Source of the DNA: Mesostigma viride
Taxonomy: Eukaryota > Streptophyta > Mesostigmatophyceae > Mesostigmatales > Mesostigmataceae
Direction: 5' to 3'
Assembly: GCA_009746045.1 (NCBI GenBank)
Contig: RPFO01001598.1
Span: 227,001-291,000, forward strand
DNA: 64,000 nt
In this document: positions 36,371 to 46,000 of the stretch, in pieces
Position numbering within the stretch: the first letter of the stretch is position 1
Layout of the letters: each line of letters begins with the position of its first letter
Program-made: the position numbers and the translations under genes
The notes under the pieces: model-generated
Databases searched by the model: none
Told to the model about the DNA's origin: nothing
The model's input: only the letters and a program-made list of their open reading frames with translations

Positions 36371-38600
36371 GGACAAGGAGCGGCACTGGTTATAGAGGAG
36401 CTGCCTTTTCTCGTGAGTGGCCCCATCAGTGTCGACCGTTGACCCCCCTGAATGTGACCCGAGGCATGCTCCACCCCACCCTTGTATAAGCATGAGGGTT
36501 TGGGGGCAGGAAGCACATTGGGCCACGTCGTTTATTTATTATCGCAGCTGGTGTGCCCCCCTTCACAGGTAATGGTGCCCGTTGCCACCGTGCAACCTGG
36601 CCTTGCCGGGAGATGAGACACTGCCGTGTGGCTGCGCTGGGTTGAATGGCCAGGTTGCTACGCCTGCACGCAAGCTGATCCGGCGCAGACCCCCCTGGGA
36701 TCAGAGAATGGGACCGGTTCTCTCCTTGAACGAGCACTGCTGTATTCACCCCCAGGTAGCCTAGGCTGTGAGAGCCTTGGGTACTGGTTAGCCGGTATAA
36801 ATCCAGGCGAGCCCACTGTGTGAGGCAGAGGCTGCAGCCCTGCCCCCTGGTGCCTGGCGACCCTGGAGCAACTCCGGACTGCTGCAATCATGTGTTGTAT
36901 CAACCAGTCGAGTGCTGCTCGAGGGCTAGCTGCCGATGCTGCACTGCAAATGATGCTTCCGATTCTGTGGTGGCCGATGATGTTATGTGCGGGCAGAGGA
37001 GCCACAAGGTATCAGCATCCTTTCCCTGCCGTAATGCCCTCAGATGGGCCGGAGCTTGTCATCGATGAGAGGGGTCCGATAAAACCTGAAGGGAAATCGC
37101 TGGCTGGTCAGGACGCGCTGACCAGGGCGCCAGCAATGGGCATGCTGCTCGCGACTCCCTAGTCTCTTGAGGCTTCGTCCTAACCAACCGCTGGTGCATG
37201 CCTTGCGCACAAAGTAACCAATGCTGGATGAGAGAGCAGAGACGGCTGTGTGCCTCTCTTCTGTTTTGGCCCTTGGCCGTGCGTGGCTGGGTGCACCAGC
37301 CCAAGGATGGCTGACCAGCAAAGTACAATGGCGAACGGCAGCAGACAAGCTGGCCAGCGGCCTTGCCTGCATTTGCCCCAGGGATACCGCAAAGTGCCAT
37401 CGGCAATGCCTCTGTCATAGGGGTGTGGCCACTATCCCCATCAGAAGCACCAGGACCCAGCAGACTCTTGCAAAAGGGCAAGTGTTCGGGGGAAGCTTGG
37501 CAGGGTGCTTTTGTGTCATCCAGATGCCAAGTCATCCTTTGTGGGTTCTGGCATGGGCCATTTAGGGTCAAGAAATCACATAGGTCCTTGACCCTGGGCC
37601 CTGGGGCTTGGACCATCCAGGTTACGTCTGTTTATCGCGGAGAATCCAGAAAGGTACCCACCAATGCTTCGCATTAGACCGACCTGCACTGTGGTAAGCA
37701 TGCAGTTCCGCAAAAATATGCACGCGTGTGAGTGTGCATACGTGGCAACCGGCCGAGCATTGAGATTGTTAGCGATGGACAATGCCGGCCTGTCAGTAAA
37801 GGTACGTAAGTACCTGTGGGACAGGACTACTTAGCACGAGACTGTCACGTGAGCATAAATCATCAAAGAAATGGGAATGAAAGGCTGGGATGGGTGCAAC
37901 CTCTTTTTGCAGGGTTGCGGGCGCCCTTGCCCTATTTTTACCGTATTTGGTCGTGTCATTCCCACCGACTTAGGGTTGGTATCCTTTGACATAATGTCCT
38001 GCCATTTCTCTTTGCGAGTAATCAGCCTCCAAATCACAGATAATTAAGCCGGTAGCTGCTGCCCGGGCATGAGCCTGTTTTTCCTAGGATAGCACATGCC
38101 CCTGCCTGAGACAGGATAGACAGGACTAGCCTAGTCATTATCCTCCTATAGCTATGCCAGTTTGGGTTGTCTCATGCAAGTCAGATCGAATAATAAGACA
38201 TGTCATAGAACTATATGGCCATGTGATTGAAATATGATTGTTATTAATTTGTACATTTACGCGCGGTCCCATTGGGGATTCGCGGAGCATTATAACCTTT
38301 GGATTGATGGGAAGAAGCCTACTTGTCTAACCAGCTCTTATTGCCTAGCATAGTTAGCTATATACTAATTAACATGCAGGCAGATGGTACGCAAGGATAG
38401 ATGGCAAGTAGTGATGGAGACCACCCCCAAGTCTGTGGGGGCTCGATCCGGCCGTGTGTGACCGCGTATGGCATTCATATAGCGATTCGGGCTGTGGTGC
38501 CCACAACCCGGCCTGTAACTAGGACCTAGATAGCTTACATCATCCATTCCATCCCATGTCGCCCTCCCACTGAGGACTTATACTCACGTGACGCAGTCAC
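36371..38600. other. Intergenic, no gene recognised
   Basis: Unique-looking, moderately GC-rich sequence between convergent genes. Its open frames are short and resemble no family I know. The IPT-gene 3' end probably lies in the first few hundred bases, but I cannot place a polyadenylation site. Confidence 0.4.
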
Positions 38601-38607
38601 GTGTCTA

Positions 38608-38935
38608 CTTAATTAATTAATTAATTAACCTTGCCCACACAGACCAGGTGAATACCGATGTGGGCCCTGCGGGCGGGCTTAGGACTGGCCAACCAAGTAC
38701 GTAGACACCTCCTCCTATGGTAGGGTTGGCTTGTCCCGTTGCAACCCACTGGCAAACTTGCGCGCGTCCTGCACCGACGCTGTGTGACCCACTAGACCTA
38801 TCTGACACAATTGATTGAGGATGCAGGGCTTCTGGGACTATCTGCACATGTACTCCGCGCCCGCATGATAGACCAGGAGAAATAGGCTGCCGTCTGCGAT
38901 ACTAAGCACCTTCATGAAGGTCATGCTCCTGTCTT
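38608..38935 (+). mobile_element. LINE-like remnant next to a (TTAA)n tract
   Basis: A TTAATTAATTAATTAATTAA tract (38608-38632) is followed on the plus strand by a remnant reading HTDQVNTDVG, GGLRTGQPS, VDTSSYGRV and, further on, VLRARMIDQEK. These match the minus-strand remnants at 12380-12665 and 41540-41930. It has stops and frame changes. Confidence 0.6.
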
Positions 38936-39689
38936 ATCCCCAAGGGCCCTGCGGCCCATTGCATGCTAGAATTCAGGGTAGAAGTCTGCAGGTGGATCGA
39001 GGTTATTGCCCCTGAGGATAGTCGTTACACAACCGCCTCGATCGTCTGCCATATTACAGCAGAGGACAGCTCAGGTGAGGATTATATCCCCCTCTGGTGA
39101 CTATATGGTTTGCGCATGATGCAGACGATATTTGTAACTTTCGTGTAATTATTTTCTATGTGAGATTAGCACAGTACTCCGTGGCATGCCCACACACTGG
39201 AAAGAACTGCGCGTGGGTGCCACCACCTTTCCCACTCACGGGACAAGGCGGCTCCCCGGCCCGGCCACCAGTCCTGCTCACCTTCCCCTCCCCTGAGGAC
39301 AAGCAGCGGTAATTCCTTCCTCGTCGCAAGAGGTTGCACGACCTCACCTGGACGCTGGACGACGACCTGACCCCCGCTCAGCAGCAGCAGCAGCGACGCG
39401 ACCTGTGGCCGAATACCTCCGCCACAAGCAGGACCCCCAGATCGAAGCCCAACTAGGTGTACATGTAGGGTGTCTCCTTGATGTAGGGGCGGGGACCTGA
39501 TTTTCAACCACAAGATGTGGACGCCCCCAGCGGGCTAGAATAGCTTGCATAATAGCACTAGCTTGTATCCATTGGTAGTCACTGCCCGGCTATGGCAGCC
39601 AAGCTTGAGAATGTTTGCCTAGCTGTGCCCACATACCTAGTCACGTGCACCGCTAACGCACGCGGTACACCACCAGCCATAGCCTTAGC

Positions 39690-39895
39690 CTAGTCCTTGT
39701 ACAGCCATGCTACGTCCTGGCTATGCCCAGATTACTTGCCCACGCTCCTTGTTATGACATGCTCACATGGGTCTTATTACACCCACAGATCCTGCCGGAT
39801 CGTTTAATAGCGTGTCCGATTGCAGCTGTGGCATTAATTAATTAATTATTTAGGAACATAACTCCGTTGGGAGTATATGTAGCACATAGCCCAGA
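39690..39895. mobile_element. Dispersed retroposon-like element, copy 1
   Basis: The stretch TACAGCCATGCTACGTCCTG ... GCCGGATCGTTTAATAGCGT ... GTGGCATTAATTAATTAATT aligns along about 170 bp with 42130-42290. It runs into a TTAA tract (39836-39850), beyond which the reverse complement of a CTCC-CAAC-GGAG hairpin follows (39868-39880). Confidence 0.65.
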
Positions 39896-40257
39896 GAAGG
39901 GGCATATGAGCCTGTAATACATTCTAAGCTACTTTCTGCAAGGGCGGGAATGTAAACAACACTTGCTCTAGGTGCATTAGGCCCGCACCTGCACCCCCCA
40001 GAGTCTCGGGCAACACCCAGCTAAGGGGAGCCCGTCATAGGTGGGGAAGATCAGCATAGCTATACAAGAGCTAGAGCGTGGCATCTCAACAGAGAGCAGC
40101 TCTCTTCTGCATGGGCACAGCATAACTCAGTAGATAAAGCTATGCATCATCTGGAGTGTGGCACATCGTAGGCACACATGTACATGGCTTAATGAGACTC
40201 GTGAGTCAGCTGGTATAGAGCCTGTAGGAGGCTTACATGTACATGGCCACGGTCTAT

Positions 40258-41226
40258 CTATTCTACACTACTACTGCTGTATTCCCCTAAGCTGGGGCGT
40301 CTGGAGTCGTTGGGGCCGCAGGGGTCGCATGCCAGGGCTTGTGGCCGACGTAGATGGCCGCCGGCCCCTTCCAGTACACCGGCTGCCCCGCCTTGGGCAA
40401 TGTCCTTCACGGCCTGGGCAGTGAGGCCTGCGGTTTTCTGCAGGACCTCGATAGCGATGGCAGCGTCCTTAAGACGCTGGTGGATGTCGCGGAGCTGGGC
40501 GGTGATGGAGTCGGTGGAGGCGAAGGGGCCGGGGGTGCATGGGTGGGTGGAGGCGAGGAGGGTGGCGGTGGCGGTGGGGATGGTGGGGAGCTCAGCAGCC
40601 AGCGTGCGACCCACAGCTGCCACATCTGCAGCAATGGGCGTCACGTGCTGTGAGAGGGCGTCGTGGAGGTGGTGGAGGAACGTGGATTCGGTAATGGGGG
40701 CGGGGTGCAGAAGGTCCTCGCCCGAGCGCTTAAGGATGGTAAAGAGAGCTGCGAGCTGAAGGCGGGGGCAAGACCAGCCGACCAGCCGGTTGGTCGGAGA
40801 AGGGTCATCAGATACGCAGTGGGAATACCGGCCGTCAGCTCCGTTGCGGAAAAAGTGGGTGTTGAGTTGGAGTTGCTGGCATAGGGCCAGCAGTGAGGCC
40901 TGTGACCCGTAAAACACGAGCTCCAGTATCTTGATGGGTGGCATGTCGAAAAAGGCAGGCCTGTTGACGTCGAAGGTGGTAAAGAGCCTAGCAACGTCAA
41001 AATCACGCTTAGACCAGCCAGGTTCGCCTGGGCGACTGCGCTTTGGGTCAGGCGATGCAGAGGGCGAGGAAAGCCTGGGAGGGTTCGGGGCGACCACCAG
41101 TGCGCGACTAGTGTCACCACTGCCTTCCGGCCCTGATGGCGAAGCTGCAGCCAGAGCTGCAGACGTATTTACATTGCCGAGCGCAGCCGCCAGGCTTGGT
41201 TGCGTCGAGGAGCGTTTGCTCGTCAT
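40258..41226 (-). CDS. Probable transposable-element protein (ORF1-like), possibly frameshifted near its end
   Basis: A 322-residue open frame from ATG 41226 with a Ser/Pro/Ala-rich first 70 residues, a globular middle (KILELVFYGSQASLLALCQQ; LQLAALFTILKRSGEDLL) and a helical stretch (DIHQRLKDAAIAIEVLQKTA). I recognise no family. Around 40395 the neighbouring frame takes over a sequence ending PVYWKGPAAIYVGHKPWHA, which matches the fragment at 11066-11200, so this frame's last 35 residues are probably out of frame. Repetition elsewhere and its position among LINE debris suggest an ORF1 or gag-like product. A host gene is possible but less likely. Confidence 0.5.
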   Translation of the reverse strand: MTSKRSSTQPSLAAALGNVNTSAALAAASPSGPEGSGDTSRALVVAPNPPRLSSPSASPDPKRSRPGEPGWSKRDFDVARLFTTFDVNRPAFFDMPPIKILELVFYGSQASLLALCQQLQLNTHFFRNGADGRYSHCVSDDPSPTNRLVGWSCPRLQLAALFTILKRSGEDLLHPAPITESTFLHHLHDALSQHVTPIAADVAAVGRTLAAELPTIPTATATLLASTHPCTPGPFASTDSITAQLRDIHQRLKDAAIAIEVLQKTAGLTAQAVKDIAQGGAAGVLEGAGGHLRRPQALACDPCGPNDSRRPSLGEYSSSSVE

Positions 41227-41397
41227 ATATTGCGTAATAGCTTCGGAAAATTATATCAGCATGTGCGTCTTAGAAAGACGCCTCGATTGTGATATTCATG
41301 GCTAAATTCGGTGCTCAAACGTGAAAGTTATGAGCTCCGCCGTCAGCCATGGCTACCTCGTGGCTCGTGGCTCGTCTTGTGGCACAAAATTGAAAAT

Positions 41398-41450
41398 TAA
41401 ATTAAATTATAACATGACTCCGTTGGGAGATCATGTAGCACATATTCCCG
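41398..41450 (-). mobile_element. Retroposon 3' end: CTCC-CAAC-GGAG hairpin and AT-rich tail
   Basis: On the minus strand GTGCTACATGATCTCCCAAC, then GGAGTCATG, then an ATAATTTAATTTAATT tail. The same GTGCTACAT..CTCCCAACGGAG arrangement is at 39868-39890, with a TTAA tail. It may be the 3' end of the LINE remnant that begins upstream at about 41930. Confidence 0.6.
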
Positions 41451-41539
41451 TGGATCGATGGATGGAGGGGGGGGGGCAAAGCCGCGAAACCGAACTAATC
41501 TAACTCTAAGCTAATCTAATCTAGAAAACCCTACTTATT

Positions 41540-41935
41540 CTACTCAGCAAAGCGCCCCTTCCGCTTGGGGGGGGGGGGCTTGCCCACAGGGGCGGGCGTA
41601 TGAGCCTGGACAATGGTTTTCCACCTCCTCTTGTCCTGCATAGCAGTCCAAGCAAGAGAGAGGGAGTGAATGCGATTTTCAAACTGCGCTGGGACCACTA
41701 GGTCAGCCATCAACTGCTGTGGGTAGGTCATGACATGTTTGCCTACCTTCTTAGGAATGTCCTTAGGGCCAGGCCAGGTCAGGATATGCCGTCCTGGCTG
41801 GCCAAGCCGCTGTGGGCCGGCCAGACCGAGGGCGGTGTCTACCTGGCTGGTGCGAGCAAGATGTCCTACGAATGCTATCCGACGCTGTCTAATCTCGTCC
41901 GAAATGCGAGGCATGCCCTGGTACAAAGATTCTAA
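41540..41935 (-). mobile_element. LINE retrotransposon C-terminal coding remnant
   Basis: Minus-strand reading SDEIRQRRIAFVGHLARTSQ, LGQPGRHILTWPG and SLAWTAMQDKRRWKTIV, ending at a stop at 41540. The RQRR-[IL]-x-F-x-GH-[LV]-x-R block followed by a W-x-x-x..RRW end is typical of the C-terminal part of non-LTR reverse transcriptase proteins. The open frame extends to 42085, but its first part overlaps another element, so the natural start is lost. No reverse transcriptase core is present. Confidence 0.7.
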
Positions 41936-41984
41936 TGTGGCACAAATGCCGGGGTCAAATGCTGTGGCATGCCTTTGGCATGAA

Positions 41985-42445
41985 GGAGAAAGGGGGTCGC
42001 TGCCCTTTCTCCTGTTGTGCATGCACACACAGGGATTAAAAGCACTTAGGTGCTCTGTGACTCCCCAATTAACGGGCCGGAGCACGAGTTTAATTAATTA
42101 ATTAATTAATTAGTTAATTAATTGCTTAGTAGCCTTTGTACAGCCAGCCATGCTACGTCCTGGCTATGATCCTTGCCCACGCTCCTTGTTTTGATATGTA
42201 CGTTCACGCGGGCCGATGATTGCGCATGCACCAGACCTTGCCGGATCGTTTTATCGTGTCCGATTGCTGCTGTGGCATTAATAAGGCATGAATTAAGGAG
42301 AAAGGTGGTCTCTGCTCTTTCTTCCTGTTGTGCACATACACATAGTTGTCTCACTTCATACAGTATCAGAAGCACTTCGGTACTCCGTGACTCCCCATGC
42401 AACGGGAGCACGAGTTTAATTAATGAATTAATTAATCAATGCCCA
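41985..42445 (+). mobile_element. Two related retroposon ends with TTAA tails
   Basis: Copy A (about 41983-42122) and copy B (about 42293-42440) share AAGGAGAAAGG.GGTC, CTGTTGTGCA, AGAAGCACTT, GTGACTCCCC and GGAGCACGAGTTTAATTAAT, each ending in a TTAA run. Between them, 42130-42290 matches the element at 39690-39850. Copy B keeps a CTCCC..GGGAG stem; copy A has an altered stem. Confidence 0.7.
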
Positions 42446-43014
42446 CACACATGACACGCAAGTACTTACTTTCTGACTTTCTCAATGTCATTTGCACCGC
42501 ATTCCACGCTGCATGCATGCGTCTTGGTCCACACTTGTCATACACTAGGCAGGCCTGATAAGCTAGATCCGCTGGTTGTCTCACATGTGATGAATTAATA
42601 AGCGGATGGCCGCATGTATGAAGCCTGTTTAACGCCTACGGGGCTGATATAATGTCATGATCAAGCCGTTCAGCATGCTACTGCACAGGTCTGTCCGTTA
42701 TTTTAAATCATATACAGGCCCAGCCTGGCATCCCTTATAGTTTTTAGCATGTGCTACCCATCACCCAGGGGTCCCGTGCAACAAACAAAAACTTTACAAC
42801 GTGCTATTTTACAGAAATTATACTCATTTGCAGTTCTGGTCATGAGGGTAACTTGCTCAATGGCTGCCCAACGGCAGCATGCTTGAAAAATTGGATACCA
42901 AGGTTGGGGTGGTGCATGTACAGCCGCAACAGGAATTACATGCTGTTATTGCTGCAGCTCCAGCGTATGCTGTTTACGCTGGCTATTGCATGGTCATGCA
43001 ATCGAACAGCTCGC

Positions 43015-46000
43015 CTACCAATCATCGCTTGCTTCATAACCAAGCCGCTGCAGAGCACCAGGAAAGTGCTTGAGAAACGTCTCCTTGTTCTTAGCGGTGA
43101 AGTAATCCCGCCAGCCACCAGGGCTCCCTTTTCGCAAATGGCCATCACCTGCAGGCCACAAAGCGGCCCCATATCGCGAGCAGTGAGCAAGTACAAGTTA
43201 ATGTTACGTATGGGGGGGCTGCGAGGATCAGTTATATTGAACCGTGCACAGCAGTCAGACATCTGCATAAGCCACAAGTCGTGTGCACAGGATAAACATT
43301 TGTCGACAAACTCATTAAATAGAAAGCCTTCCAAAGCCAAATACGAAGACACAGCACGGAGCCAAAGCCAACCATGCATAGACCACCATCAGGTGGATGG
43401 CTGCCCCAGCTACACCACTCCTCAAGGAATCCAACCCCGCCGCCACAACCAGCCATGCTGCATGGCCCAGCATCGACCAGCCATGCTGCATGGCCCAGCA
43501 TCGACCAGCCATGCTGCATGGCCCAGCATCAACCAGCCATGCTGCATGGCCCAGCATCGACCAGCCATGCTGCATGGCCCAGCAGCGACCAGCCATGCTG
43601 CATGGCCCAGCATCGACCAGCCATGCTGCATGGCCCAGCATCGACCAGCCATGCTCCATGACCAGCACATTCAGCAATAGCCACGTACCAATCTGGGGCG
43701 TGTCGCCATCTTCCGTCGAGTTTGCGCTCTTTGCCGATGCGGCCAGCGCCGCCAGCGTCTCCCTGCGAATCTCGGCCGCGGCCTCGATGAACTGGTCCAG
43801 GTCCCGGCCCTCCAAGCCAAACCTGATGCGCGGGTTTTAAATGCAGATACAACCATTCAACAGACCACAAGGGTGCCCGGGATGGGGTGGAGCAAGGCAC
43901 GGGTCAGGCAGGCCATCCCATTACAGATACCACCCCTAGCACCCCTAGCACCCCTAGCACCCCTAGCACCCCTAGCACCCCTAGCACCCCTAGCACCCCT
44001 AGCACCCCTAGCACCCCTAGCACCCCTAGCACCCCTAGCACCCCTAGCACCCCTAGCACCCCTAGCACCCCTAGCACCCCTAGCACCCCTAGCACCCCTA
44101 GCACCCCTAGCACCCCTAGCACCCCTAGCACCCCTAGCACCCCTAGCACCCCTAGCACCCCTAGCACCCCTAGCACCCCTAGCGCCCCTAGCACCCCTAG
44201 CACCCCTAGCACCCCTAGCACCCCTAGCACCCCTAGCACCCCTAGCACCCCTAGCACCCCTAGCACCCCTAGCGCCCCTAGCACCCCTACCAACCCGCGC
44301 TACGATGCCAAATGCCGTTCTTGATAGCGTAGTGGAATAACAACGTCGTGGGATGCCGGCACCGGCTCGACTCCGCGTATGGCCCTGATCATCACGTATG
44401 TCATCAAGCCTGTCTCGCGGGATACGACCATATAATTTTGGCTTCATGGCGGACCAGTATTATGGTGGTAGTAAGTATCTCATGGTGTCAAGGAAACATT
44501 CTTTGTTTTACGGGCTGCCAGGGGGTCTCAGGTGGCAGAGGGCAGCAACACTGATCTTATCTATTGGCAGCTTGGTGGCCCATAAGGAGCATTCTATTCC
44601 AAAGTTGACAAGTACCAGGTACTGGAATCTCACTATGCGACATCAGGTCGCTTGTGAGGTGCGGCCGAATGTTTGCCAGAGAAGCGCTATCAAACGCCCA
44701 TGACAAGAAAAGTCCGTCCGACCCACTCACTACGCCAACTGACGCCCAAAGACGACAATATAATATTGAATACCAGTACAATATTATTTAGTGTTACATA
44801 GTATTACCAGTACAGTATTACCTAGTATTATAGTATCAAATACAATATAATAATAGCATAATATCGAGAACCAGTACACAGTCATGGCATAGCCGTGAAA
44901 CATGCTCTGTCAGCATGCATTAGTGCTGCCCCATCACCCACCATTTCGCCAGCGTCCAGTAGTGCTGCGGTTCCATGTCCCACAGCTCCTCGTATTTGAT
45001 GAACGCGACGTCCGGTGACGCCATCTCCGCAAACCCGATGATGCCCAGCAGGTACTTGCCGGACTTGTCCACCGCGTGGCGGCGCACCGCGTGCAGGTTG
45101 CGGCTGTGGGTGTCCGCACACCCACGACCACGCAGGGAAAGGGACAGGGAGCCATGCACGCACACAGCGACAGCAGGGACAGAGCGCAACCCGCGCGCAC
45201 AAGAGGCAGCATCCAAAGCACCAAGAGGCAGCACCGCCCGTGGCCATGCAGCATGGCCAATAGGCAGACCCACGGGCACAAAAGGCAGACCCGCGGAACA
45301 AGCACACACCAACCAAGCAAGAACAAGGCTGTCAGGAAGATATCGAGATGATGCGGCGAACAGATCCCACAGCAAGTCACAGCTAAGCGGGAAAGAGCCC
45401 TGCACGGCACATGGGTGTTGAAAGGGTGCTCCCAGGAATAATATGCAGGACCTCTGACAGGACCTCACTTCTAAGGGGGATCTCGAACCGGAGGCTGCCC
45501 AACTATAGCCCACAAGCGAAAAAAAAATCTTTGGTAGAGAGCAGCGCAAGTACGTCTGAGATCTTACAAGGCCACCGGGAATCCCAACCGAGCTTACCCG
45601 ATGCGCGCGCTACAAGGAGTTTATAGCCTGGCAAGGTGAAGCCTTGACAGCAACACCAACATGTAAGCCGTGGTGCAGTAGGCAAGCATGCTAATAAATG
45701 CATCAGCCGCCACGTGGCGTGCCTGCATACTCACATCTCAGCCATGCGGCGAATCTCATAGTCCAGCCCGTCCTCCCGCGACAGGTTGCGCAGCAGCTGC
45801 AGGGGTAGGGGCAGGGGGGAACGATGGGAGCGAGGAAGTAGGCATGTAAGGCAAAGGGACAGGTTGCGCAGCAGCTGCGGTGGTTGACAAGAAAAAACAA
45901 AGAATAAATGGAAGAGAGGGAGGAAGGGAGGGGGGCGTAAAGGCGAAGAAACAAGAAGTGATGACCAAAACCACGATGCAGGCACGCATGATCCCATGAC

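Noticed and set aside
42751-43680. A 309-residue plus-strand frame
   Set aside because: It runs antisense over the sulfotransferase's last exon and then through the 28-bp minisatellite; it has no recognisable domain.
43857-44447. GAR, LAP, STP and VLG periodic proteins
   Set aside because: A 9-bp minisatellite in a sulfotransferase intron gives open frames in all phases.
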